Assembly (NCBI GenBank): GCA_977006965.1
Contig: OZ345359.1
Coordinates: 124,001-188,000 of the forward strand
Origin: Phymatolithon calcareum
Taxonomy: Eukaryota > Rhodophyta > Florideophyceae > Hapalidiales
Direction: 5' to 3'
Length of the DNA: 64,000 bases
In this document: in pieces, positions 54,761 to 64,000 of the stretch
How the letters are laid out: each line of letters opens with the position of its first letter
Position numbering within the stretch: the stretch's first letter is position 1
Translations under genes and position numbers: made by a program
Notes under the pieces: generated by a model
Databases searched by the model: none
Told to the model about the DNA's origin: nothing
What the model saw: only the letters and a program-made list of their open reading frames with translations

Positions 54761-55212
54761 AGCGAAGAAGGACGGGGTCCAAATCAAGGCCGGGAAAAGC
54801 GGCGAAGAAGGACGGGGTCCAAATCAAGGCCGGGAAAAGCGGCGAAGAAGGACGGGGTCCAAATCAAGGCCGGGAAAAGCGGCGAAGAAGAACGGGGTCC
54901 AACTCAAGGTCGGAAAAAGCGGCGAAGAAGGACGGGGTCCAACTCACGGTCGGAAAAAGCGGCGAAGAAGGACAGGGTCTAAATCAAGGCCGGAAAAAGC
55001 GGCGAAGAAGGACGGGGTCCAACTCAAGGTCGGAAAAAGCGGCGAAGAAGGACGGGGTCCAACTCAAGGTCGGTAAAAGCGGCGAAAAAGGACGGGGTCC
55101 AAACCAAGGCCGGAAAAAGCGGCGAAGAAGGACGGGGTCCAAATCAAGGTCAGTAAAAGCTGGCGAAGAAGGACGGGGTCCAACACACGCAAGAAAAAGC
55201 TGGCGAAGAAGG
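54761..55212 (+). repeat. 40-bp tandem array inside the LTR element (about 11 units)
   Basis: Unit built on GCGAAGAAGGACGGGGTCC and AAATCAAGGCCGGGAAAAGC, 40 bp long. Since 40 is not a multiple of three, each frame cycles through all three readings every 120 bp and stays open, giving similar Lys/Arg/Gly-rich peptides in two overlapping frames. Confidence 0.93.
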
Positions 55213-55806
55213 CCAAGCAAACATTGCGAATCAATGATTAATACACTCTTCGAGTGTATGGGGCACTGTAGACACGCAATGCTGCACGAGTGTAATTAGC
55301 GACACTTACACTCTCTGCGATATCATAACGCCCCTGCCCATTTGAAGCGGCGATCCTGATCGCACCTTAGACTGGGCATCTGATCATCTCATCGGAGAGA
55401 GATCACCCCTTTTCATGATAAACCCAACCTTATCTTAACACTCCCAGTGATTACACGGGGGTACGTACGTAGTGTCTACACAGGATGACAGTTCTGTGGT
55501 TGTGTGGGAGCGTTTATCTAGAGATGGCTGGATAATTGAGCTCTCTTACTGTAGATCACCGGTGGACAGCATGACTGTCACAAAAAGAAGCTCAATACTC
55601 TTCATTGGGAGTCGAAGTGGTTGTGTAGCTGAAGATGCCGCTGGCGAGTCGCGTCCAATTGGCGTGTTCTCTGGTCATGATCGCGCTGACGATTTGTGCT
55701 TAATCACAAGTTGACCTATTGGAGTGTTTCAAGTCTTGGGAACTATATGCGAACAGTCTGGTTCAGCGTTGTGCGTGACTCCGCAATCGCACAGTCTTCA
55801 ATTGTT

Positions 55807-57656
55807 AGTCAATGCATCTCTGAATGCAGGCGTTCTTACGGCCTTGTGGAGAGCCTGCGGGAGGTGTGGAGACTTGCCCCTCCACTGGCAGAAGGCACTC
55901 CTCATCCCGATACACAAGAATGGGACACACGAGGAACCCGAAAACTACCGCCCAATATCCCTGCTTAGCCAAGCAAGGAAAATCATAGAGACAGCCATCG
56001 ATATCAAGCTGCGCAAGGTATACGACAACCACTGGTACCAGCTTGGCTTCCGAAAGGGAAAAAGTACAGAGTTGGCCATTCTAAGGGCCACGGAGCTGCT
56101 GAAAGGAGGCCAGCGATGCGTAGCAGTCCTGGACCTGAATGCGGCCTACGACACAGTTCCAAGAAAACACTTAGTGAACCGAATGAGACAAGTACTGCCT
56201 CCCGAGGTCTGGGCCATGGCAGAGGCATTTCTGGCACCGTCGTGGGTTTCAACAATTAGAGATACCGACAAAAAGTCGTTTAGAGTGGACAGAGGTGTAC
56301 CACAGGGGTCCCCCCCCTCAGTCCGAATCTGTACAACATATTCATGGATGAGTTCACCGAGCGTATGAGCAAGGTTCCGAGCACATGGGCAGAAGTCCCC
56401 GCTGTCTTATTTGCAGACGATGTTCTTCTGTCAGCGAAATCACCCGCTGCCTTGCAAGGCATGCTGGACATAGCTACTCGTTAGGCCGAAGAGCGCAGTA
56501 TGACATGGAATACGAAACAAGGAAAAAGCGAGGCCCTAGAATTAGAGGAAAGAGCAACCGAGACATTCAGACTTGCGAAAATGGTCCTGACGCACGTCCC
56601 GGAGGTCACGTATCTCGGAGTCTCCCTTGGACCCGAAGGAATATGAGACAAAAAAATGATGCAACGGCTGAGGAAGGCAAGGTCCGCCGTGTACGAGTTG
56701 CGTACACTTGGAATATTCAAGAAAGGGCTGACCATCGAAAAGTGCATCAAGGTGTACAAGGCACTAATCCAGCCACGTTGGGAATACGCAATGCATCTAA
56801 CTCCATGGACAGAAGACATTGTGAAGGCCGCCAAGGAAGTTGAACAAACGTTCTTCACCCAAGTGTTTGGTCCTCTCTCCAGAGGTAGGTCAGATAGATC
56901 AGACTTCTGTGCCGAATCCAAGCACCCAACCAAAGACGTGATATGCTTTCCTTCAAGATGCTGAGGAGAACAAAGGAAAAAGAAAAGAGGTACCTACAAA
57001 AGCCGTTGAGAGCAGAAACAGCCAAGAGCTCCAGTCTACCAGGAACGACATTGTCGCTATGGAAAACAGGGAACCGTTTGTGGAAGCAACCAAGCACATT
57101 CAAGCAAAACAGTCTGCCGAAATGCTTAGATCAAAATTCCTTACAATGGAAGGAGATCGTCTCGAATTGAAGAGGAAGAGGAGAATCTAGTATGGCAAGA
57201 CGAGCGAACTACCAGCAATCCTCAAACTCCCGAAGGTGAAGCACAGGCAATTAGCGTTCCAGTACATCTGCGGAAGATTTCCGCAGGTGTCCACAACAAA
57301 CATGGTGGAAAATTTTGGAAACCGAGCTCGACAGCATATGGAAACGCTCGAAAAAATCTGTCAGGATATGAACTGAAAGGAGACAAAAGACTGGACACCG
57401 AGAAAGCACTTAACGAGCTCTTGCTATTCAGCAAGACCATCATCGAGTGCATGGAAAGAAGGAGAAGTTACGTAGATGCCCCTTAGGACACGAAGCCTAT
57501 TACAGGGAACACCAGCAGCGAACCCACAACTTTCCTCACCGCCGATGGCAGACTGTAGGTTTCAACGGTCTACACACTGGAAGATAGCAACTGAGGAAGC
57601 CTTGCCCGTATATTCGTAAGATTGTGAGGCTTTTAAATAAATTTCAATTGAAAAAA
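55807..57656 (+). mobile_element. LINE, 5'-truncated, with 14-bp target duplication
   Basis: Flanked by AGTCTTCAATTGTT at 55793-55806 and 57657-57670, with a short A run at the 3' end. The RT is readable: NYRPISLLSQARKIIE, AVLDLNAAYDTVPR, RGVPQGSPPS, then after a frameshift near 56320 LFADDVLLSAKS (about 56413), and a thumb region with YLGVSLGPEG and ALIQPRWEY. Stops at about 56484 and 56645 and the frameshift kill it. The 3' end matches the tails at 7745 and 63890. Confidence 0.92.
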
Positions 57657-58369
57657 AGTCTTCAATTGTTCACATTCGGCCAGGGTTTGTTGTCGCTTCT
57701 AGTGTCTATTTTACGGAATTTTTCCCTCAATTGAGGGAAGAGATTCATTTAATTTTTTGCTCATGAAAGTTACTCGCTATCAAGCGCATCAACAGCGCCA
57801 AGCTCATAGATGTCTTCAGCATGCTTAGTGAAGCAGTTCCTAACAGTAGAAATGTCGCAAATGTATATTGTAGCACTATCAAGCGTATTACATTGTGAGA
57901 ACACTATGGTCGAGGTCTTGCATTTTCAAACGCTGTAGTTGTTTTGCACAACAAAGCTTGTCATCATGACCTCTGAAAGTATCCTTTTACTTTTCTTAGG
58001 GGTAACGTGGCGTCCAACACTGCTCTCGAATGCAAATGTACACTCTGGCGCAACTGAACTTCGACAAGTAATGCGCTTGTCAAATGCTCTCGATGAGTTG
58101 CTCTTCCGGCACTTCACAAAACCTTCACTGCGTCATGTGCTGCTGACACTCTGCATGGTCACCAGAGAATAACAACTAGCTAACAACCTAGAAAATCGCC
58201 AGAAGAGTTAGATGGCCCCTATGAACTATAGGCGCACTTGTTGAGTGTCTGCAGAGTCAGTACTCACTAAGTATGAATCCACACATGCAGTGCGCCTTGT
58301 ACCGGCATACGCGGCCATAAGGCAGTACAGAACTACCATTCCGTAGGCCATCTCGCCTTCAAAATCTCT

Positions 58370-58714
58370 TTGACACAGTGTGCTTTCTGTGGTCATTCGT
58401 GGGATCGACATAATCTTGACCGAGGTGACCAGCGGTACTGCGCAGCGTATATGTCGCCTAATTCACTTGATTTCACTCTGCATGAAATCAACCGGAGGTA
58501 TTCTCCCACCGGCATCACTGTTTCGGAAGAAGAAGGGCCAGGGAGATACTTCTTCGGCCTGGTAGACTTCCAGAAAGCGCTCTCAGCGCCGAACTCAACT
58601 CTTGCCATGAGCACGAGTATTTCGAAAAACTTAATAGGCTCTGCCACTGTAGTCTCTTTTCGCCCCTTTCTTCTCAGCTTAGCGGACGTCCAAGCAGCAA
58701 GTTTTCGCAGGTAA
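58370..58714 (+). other. Conserved ORF block 1 of the palindromic family (left arm)
   Basis: 114 codons open. CAFCGHSWDRH gives a CxxC, followed by DRGDQRYCA and RRYS...GRYFFGLVDFQKAL. The other arm (60547-60900, minus) and the diverged copy near 62800-62960 keep RRYS and F..(L/I)VDFQK(A/S)L in the same phase, with several changes at third codon positions, so it was probably coding. The frame opens without an ATG. No family recognised. Confidence 0.45.
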
Positions 58715-59108
58715 CTTGGGGAAACATCGTCACCACACAATCGTACTTTGAATGAAGTCCAATACCACTAATCTCGAATAAGAAGTCTCTGTTTAGAGTG
58801 CGAAGTTTCCACAACTGAGAGTAAAATCGTCTCTAAAACGGACATAGAACTTGCGCTTGTACCTTGGGACCCAATGAGCGCACGTATTCGGCTCGCGGTC
58901 GGGCGTGATGACATCAAGTTCCCGGTGCAATGTTTGGTCTCAAGGGCCTCGTAAGACTTAGGCGAGAGTGCTCGGAAGAGGGCGTTTAGAGCTTCTGAAG
59001 GTTTCATCGAAGCTTGTATGCCCTTCTGAGGAGCATGTGATCTCGACTGTAGACGATAAACAGGCGTTTCGCGATGAAGATTGGCAAGGATGAACACTGT
59101 AAGCAGGC

Positions 59109-59495
59109 CTAGGCTATACCGCGCTTTTGCCGGTGTTGGCTCGGTTCAAGCTTTTCAGCGCGTGGAATGTCAACGACAGCGTTCTTTGCCTTGACGTTGA
59201 CAATGTGGACTGTCTTAATCTTAGTCTTCTTCAATGGATGACGAATCAGAACCCATTTCATACGATGTGACATGCTCGCGCGACCATTGATTTTTTCCCA
59301 GAGTACATTCTGAACCATACTACTCACCTTTTTTGACTTCGAAATGGCTCCGCATAGTCTGGAGCACTCTGATAGACCGCCTACAGATGCTGTCTTGGTG
59401 TGCACTGATGTACCGACTGCGCGCGGCCGGTGTTTTTCTCCTGGAATGGCAGGTCTGCAACTTCTGAGTGACCAACATATTTTCGTTTCTAGCAC
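59109..59495 (-). other. Conserved ORF block 2, opposite strand
   Basis: The minus strand is open for 128 codons with a basic core KINGRASMSHRMKWVLIRH, then KKTKIKTVHIVN. The diverged copy (63252-63725, minus) keeps KGRSS.SLRVKWVL and KAKIKT..IVNIKA. Conservative replacements (I/V, M/V, A/S) and silent third-position changes support past coding on this strand. Function unknown. Confidence 0.45.
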
Positions 59496-61379
59496 CGAAC
59501 GAAGCGAATTTAAGGTAGTAGTGTGGGTACTCCTCGCACAGAAGATGAGCCAGGCTTTACGAATATGGCATGAGCGATCTGTTTCGAATTTGCTTCATGG
59601 ATTTTTTCAAGCTTTTAAATCGCCCCTCAATTGAGGGGCGATTTGAAAGCTCAAAAAAATCCATGAAGCAAATTCGAAACAGATCGCTCATGCCATATTC
59701 GTAAAGCCTGGCTCATCTTCTGTGCGAGGAGTACCCACACTACTACCTTAAATTCGCTTCGTTCGGCGCTAGAAACGAAAAAATGTTGGTCACTCAGACG
59801 TACCATACCTGCCATTCCAGGAGAAAAACATCGGCCGCGCGCGGACGGTACATGGGTACACACCAAGGCAGCATCTGCAAGCGGTCTTGCAGAGTGCTCC
59901 AGACTATACGGAGCCATTTCGAAGTTAAAAAAGATGAGTAGTATGGCTCAGAATGTACTCGGGGAAAAAATCAATGATCGCGCGAGCATGTCACATCGCC
60001 TGAAATGGGTTCTGATTCGTCATCCATTGAAGAAGACTAAGATCAAGACAGTTCACATTGTCAACGTCAAGGCAGAGAACGCTGACGATGACATTACAGA
60101 CGCTTAGCGGCTTGAACCGAACCAACACCGGCAAAAGCGCGGTACCGCCCAGGCCTGCTTACAGTGTTCATCCTTGCCCATCTTCATCGCGAAACGCCTG
60201 TTTATCGTCTACAGTCGAGATCACATGCTCCTCGGAAGTGCATACAAGCTTCGATACAACCTTCAGAAGCTCTAAACGCCCTCTTCCGAGCTCTCTCGCC
60301 TAAGTCTTACAGGGCCCTTGAGACCAAACATCGCACCGGGAACTTGATGTCATCACGCCCGACCGCGAGCCGAATACGTGCGCTCATTGCGTGCCAAGGT
60401 ACAAGCGGAAGTTATATGTCCGTTTTAAGGACGATTTTACTCTCAGTTGTGGAAACGTCGCATTCTAAACGGAGACTTCTTATCCGAGAATTGTGGTATT
60501 GGACTTCATTCGAAGTACGATTGCGTGGTGACGATGTTTCCCCAAGTTACCTGCGAAAACTTGCTGCTTGGACGTCCGATAAGCCGAGAAGAAAGGGGCG
60601 AAAAGAGACTACAGTGGCAGAGCCTATTAAGTTTTTCGAAATACTCGTCGTCATGGCAAAAGTCGAGTTTGGCGCTGAGAGCGCTTTCTGGAAGTCTACC
60701 AGGCCGAAGAAGTATCTCTCCGGCCCTTCTTCTTCCAAAACAGAGATGCCGGTGACCGAATACCTCCTGTTTATTTCATTCAGAGTGCAACCAAGTGAAT
60801 TAGGCGACATGTACTCTGCGCAGTACCGCTGGTCACCTCGGTCAAGATATTGTTGATCCCACGAATGACCACAGAAAGCACACTGTGTCAAAGATATTTG
60901 AAGGCGAGATGGCCCACGGAATGGTAGTTCTGTGCTGCCTTGTGGCCGCGTATGCCGGTATAAGGCGCATTGCATGTGCGGATTCATACTTGGTGAGTGC
61001 TGACTCTGCAGAAATTCACCAAGTGCGCCTATAGTTCATAGGGGTCATCTAACTCTTCTGGCGATTTTCTAGGTTGTTAGCTAGCTGTTCTTCTCTGGTG
61101 ACCATGCAGAGTGTCAACAGCACATGACGCAGTGAAGGTTTTGTGAAGTGCCGGGAAAGCAAGTCATCGACAGCATTTGACACGCGCATTACTTGTCGAC
61201 GTTCAGTCGCGCCATAGAGTACATTTGCATTCGAGAGCAGTGTTAGACGCCACGTTACCCCTAATAAAAGTAAAAGGATGATTGCAGAGGTCATGATGAC
61301 TACTTTTGTTGTGCAAAACAACTGCAGAGTTTGAAAATGAAAGACCTCGACCATTGTGTTCTCACAATGTAACACGCTT

Positions 61380-61729
61380 TGTAATCACTGGGAGTGAAAA
61401 GATAAGGGTTGGAGTTTATCTTGAAAAGGGGTGATGTCTCTGTGATGCGATGCCTCTGTCTAAGGTGCGATCAGGATCGCTGCTTAAATAGGGCGGGGGC
61501 GAGCAATTGCACACCCTGCAAAAAGGGGGGGGCACTAACCGACGCTAGACTAAAAGTACGTTGAGTGTTAGTCGGTGTCTGCGATAAATCCGTTGGTTCC
61601 TCTTGGAAGAGTCGTTCACCATACTATGTTGACGGTGTCGGTAGGTATATCGCAAGGAGCCGTTGTAGAGCTCCTAGGTCGATGGTGATAATGTTGTTCC
61701 TTACACCCCTGCAACATTGCATGTCTACA
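61380..61729 (-). mobile_element. Solo LTR of the 53810-55455 family, long form
   Basis: Reverse complement begins TGTAGACATGCAATG and ends CAGTGATTACA, matching the 189-bp LTR at both ends and through GCGATCCTGATCGCACCTTAG, with extra sequence in the middle (350 bp total). GCTT is duplicated at 61376-61379 and 61730-61733. It lies in the right arm of the palindromic element, so it is younger than that insertion. Confidence 0.88.
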
Positions 61730-62034
61730 GCTTGATAATGGCACAATATACATTTGCGACATTTCTACTGTTAGGAAATGCTTCACTAAGCGTGCTGAAG
61801 ACATCCATGAGCTTGGCGCTGTTGATGCGCTTGATAAGGAGTAATTTTCATGAACAAAAAATTGAATGAATCTCTTCCCTCAATTGAGGGAAAAGTGCCC
61901 CTCAATTGAGGGTAAATTTCCGGCACATAGACACTAGTTGTCCTGGTCTCACGGTCTACCGCACCAAATTTTCCAGGAAGCGTTCCGTAACGTTTAGTGC
62001 TAACGCCTCGACTGCTCTCCGTCACGCGGCTTAG

Positions 62035-62639
62035 TGTTTCTTCTCTTGACCGGTGAGAATGTACAGTACACCATAGCGACGTTGGGGGAGCATATCAATA
62101 AATTTCACGTCGCCTCACAAAATAAAATTTCTTCTTATCTCGATCTCCGCTAGGTGCCAGAACTTTAGTGAACGCAATAAAGCTGTGTCGGTAATGTGTG
62201 GTCGGCGGCTGGAGCCCTCTAAGAAATCGCATCCTATAATGCTGCCGAGCCTGACCCAGTGCATCTGAGGAGCTCCATCCAGAGTTCGACCTGGTGAAAC
62301 CCTGGACTTCCGCTTCCCTGAACTAATCTACAAGAACGCAAAGGGGATGGGAGGGTGGGAGAAACAAAAGAAGCTATTTCTCGGTGCGGTCGAGCGGACG
62401 GAGGCAGATGTTGCACGGATGCACCTTGGTTTCTCGCCGTTGAGATGCGTGAGCTCACGGTTTGGCAGGTGCTATGATCCTGAGCTACGTGTCTTCCGAT
62501 ACATTTGATTTAGTTTCAGTGTTGGTCGCCGCTGGACCGGCTCTTGTGGCGGTTACTGCGGGCTTCGAGTTGGGTATGACAATATCCAGGACACTCGTTG
62601 AAACGGATGGTCGTGTGGCCAAACGGTGCTACGGTCAAA
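62035..62639. other. Spacer with a dispersed 190-bp repeat
   Basis: After the host-gene stop, no gene is supported. It contains the second copy of the dispersed repeat (62133-62317). Confidence 0.45.
62133..62317. repeat. Dispersed 190-bp repeat, copy 2
   Basis: Same orientation as 34046-34236. A short internal gap of about 7 bp distinguishes the copies (CAGAACTTTAG against CAGAACTTCAGAACTTTAG). Confidence 0.8.
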
Positions 62640-63889
62640 CCGTATTTTACACGTGGTTCACTGTGTGCCTTTGCTCTTCAAGGCTTGGGACATTCGTCTT
62701 CGTCCCTGCTTCGATTGTTTGATAAACGTTCTTCTGCGTTCCTTGAAATTGTATTAATATCTTCGATAAAATCCGGAACGAGCGCCCACCGGTACTGTAC
62801 GGACGACATAGTGCCTTGTTCACTTTGTTGCACGGTGAATGTGACGCACCGGAGGTACTCGGGGAACCTGGCTCTGGTCATCCCACTGTTTGAAAATGAA
62901 GGAGCGAGGATATACTTGTTCCCCATTGTAGATTTCCAAAAGTCTCTTTGCGCCTAATTCTTGAGGACGAGTATTCCGAAAATCTTAGCCTCCGTTCTTC
63001 CTATTCGTTTCAGCTTAGCGGATACCTAAGCAGAAATTGTTAGCAGGTGTACTCCGCGAAACATCGTCATGAAGGAATCGTACGGTGCGTGGAACATGAT
63101 GCCACCGTTCTCGGATATAACATCTCTATTTATAGTGCGAACTTTCCAGAACTGACGGGGAATCCTTCCCCCAATTGGACATAGAACTAGCAAAAATACT
63201 CTGCTCACGGTCTGGCGCAATGACATCAAGCTCCTCTTGCGATTATTGGTCTCAAGAACCATGCAGGGTGCAGGCGAGGGAACCCGCAAGAGGGCGTTTA
63301 GAGCTCCAGTTGATTGTATAGTAGGTTTTTGATGCCTTCTGTGGAGAGTGTGGTTGATACTGAACGCAAAACTCGGCGTTTGGCGAAGAAGATGTTCGAC
63401 CGCGAGTACTGTAAGCCGGCGTTCGAAGTACAGAATTTTGCCTTGTGGGACTCGACACAAGCATTCGAGAGGAACAAGCGCCTTTGTCAGCCTTCCCTGC
63501 CTTGATGTTAACAATCTTAATAGTCTTAATCTTAGCCTTTTCGATTGGTTTCTGAACAAGGACCCATTTCACGCGAAGTGACGTGCTCGAGCGACCCTTG
63601 ATTTCATCAACGTGCACCTCTTGAACCGTGCCGTTCACCATTTTTTGAACTGCAAAACGCTCCGTATAGTCGAAAGCACTGTGCAGGACTTGGCACTGAT
63701 GTTTCTTTGGCGTGTACGGCTGCACTGACCACCCGGCGCGGGTCTTTTTCTCGAGGCATGGCAGATGTGGTTTTTCTGAGTGACCAGCAGATTTTCGTTC
63801 CTACCGGCGAACAACGTGGTTTTAAGGTAGTAAAAGGGGTACTGCCCACCAAGAAGGAAAGGCCAGCTTTCCGAATCTGTTTTTTTTGA
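62640..63889 (+). mobile_element. Diverged single-arm copy (C) of the palindromic family
   Basis: Clear protein-level similarity to both conserved blocks: RRYS and FPIVDFQKSL at about 62850-62955 on the plus strand, VKWVL and KIKTIKIVN on the minus strand (63252-63725), and FSRGMADVVFLSDQQIFV at 63707-63889. Nucleotide identity is much lower than between the other copies, so it is old. The left end is not defined. The right end runs into a LINE tail. Confidence 0.65.
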
Positions 63890-64000
63890 GCAAAGTTTAT
63901 TTAAAAGCCCCACAGACTTCCGAAGATATGGGCAAGGCTTCCTCAGTTGCTACTTACCTTTGTGTAGCTTACAAAAACGCACCGCCAGAGGGGCGGGCGG
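63890..64000 (-). mobile_element. LINE 3' end running out of the window
   Basis: AAGTTTATTTAAAAGCCCC and the following CCGAAGATATGGGCAAGGCTTCCTC match the LINE tail at 7745-7845 and, reverse complemented, the 3' end at 57590-57645. The body lies beyond the window. Confidence 0.8.

Larger units (their letters stand above)
53810..55455 (+). mobile_element. Small non-autonomous LTR retrotransposon with 189-bp LTRs
   Basis: LTRs 53810-53998 and 55267-55455 are virtually identical, begin TGTAGACACG and end GTGATTACA (TG...CA). The 4-bp target CGGG is repeated at 53806-53809 and 55456-55459. The 1.27-kb interior has a short gag-like frame and tandem repeats but no protease, RT or integrase, so it must be mobilised in trans. 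LTR identity indicates a recent insertion. Confidence 0.92.
57703..61933. mobile_element. Giant-palindrome DNA transposon with CTAG target duplication
   Basis: Two arms, 57703 to about 59632 and 59632-61933, are inverted copies (about 90-93% identical by eye) meeting at AATCGCCCCTCAATTGAGGGGCGATT. Both outer ends read TGTCTAT inward and carry CCCTCAATTGAGGG 20-55 bp inside (57724-57737; two copies on the right, about 61873-61912). CTAG sits at both edges (57699-57702 and 61934-61937), and taking one out restores the host frame. The right arm is longer because of a solo LTR at 61380-61729. No known transposase motif was found. Related single arms lie at 11505, 33341 and about 62640, with an end at 48884. 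Confidence 0.85.
52988..62034 (+). pseudogene. Host beta-propeller (WD40-like) gene split by three transposons
   Basis: Host pieces are 52988-53809, 55460-55806, 57671-57702 and 61938-62034. They read like propeller strands: GYGLLVVDGNDGCMRVYK, GGTYVVSTQDDSSVVVWE, SSILFIGSRSGCV and PGFVVASS joined to CPGLTVY. Removing the LTR element with one CGGG, the LINE with one AGTCTTCAATTGTT and the palindromic element with one CTAG keeps the frame open across each junction, to a stop at 62032-62034. That frame continuity is strong evidence for a former gene. Internal frameshifts (near 53510-53560, 53665 and 55700) show decay or unrecognised introns. I cannot name the family beyond a propeller-like pattern. 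Confidence 0.72.

Noticed and set aside
60164-60856. 230-codon open frame in the right arm of the palindrome
   Set aside because: Its counterpart in the left arm is split (58768-59097 and 58393-58740, minus), and comparison with the old copy puts most third-position changes in other frames. Probably a partly open antisense or frame-shifted reading.
57693-61937. CACTA (EnSpm) element, because TAGTG and CACTA occur at the edges
   Set aside because: The motifs point the wrong way: the left edge has TAGTG and the right edge CACTA. Other copies keep the same order, so it is better explained by a CTAG target next to TGTC.

Overview
The window is nuclear DNA of a eukaryote, most likely a red alga. 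Host genes have short spliceosomal introns (83-109 bp, GT-AG). There is an ORC3 subunit and a Gemin2 homologue. A type II fatty-acid enzyme (FabZ) carries an N-terminal extension that looks like a plain plastid transit peptide with early Phe residues and no signal peptide before it, which suggests a primary red-type plastid. The lineage is inferred from gene content only; no ribosomal RNA or organelle marker is present.

Layout. 1-16 kb is mobile DNA: a Helentron (Rep/helicase protein fused to an OTU protease), a degenerate ~290-bp satellite split by a LINE, a copy of an unclassified transposon, and a second truncated copy of the Helentron 3' end. 16.3-24.0 kb is a compact island of intact host genes: a copine-like double-C2 protein, prephenate/arogenate dehydratase, Gemin2 (four exons), FabZ (two exons) and ORC3. 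24-33 kb is sparser. It holds a secreted subtilisin-like protease (two exons) and, 3.2 kb away in divergent orientation, a small secreted protein homologous to that protease's propeptide, which makes it a candidate dedicated inhibitor or chaperone. 33-42 kb is repeat-rich: tandem repeats of ~75, 48 and 105 bp, a 1.8-kb perfect array of the 10-mer ATTTTCATTC, and a broken SET-domain gene. 42.5-47.3 kb is a tyrosine-recombinase (DIRS/PAT/Ngaro-like) retrotransposon bounded by 387-bp direct repeats.

49-62 kb is nested insertion. A LINE relic was hit by a MULE (82-bp terminal inverted repeats, 10-bp target duplication), which was itself hit by a 5'-truncated LINE. To its right, a host beta-propeller-like gene has been cut by three unrelated elements: a small LTR retroelement (4-bp duplication), a LINE (14-bp duplication) and a 4.2-kb giant-palindrome transposon (CTAG at both ends). 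Removing each element with one copy of its duplication leaves the host reading frame continuous across every junction. The palindrome arm also carries a solo LTR of the same LTR family. The window ends in another copy of the palindromic family and a LINE tail.

No CRISPR, bacterial operon, rRNA or convincing tRNA gene was seen. The most novel items are the palindromic transposon family with CCCTCAATTGAGGG at its ends and no recognisable transposase, the protease/stand-alone propeptide pair, and the triple-hit host gene. All identifications come from reading motifs by eye; no database search was run.
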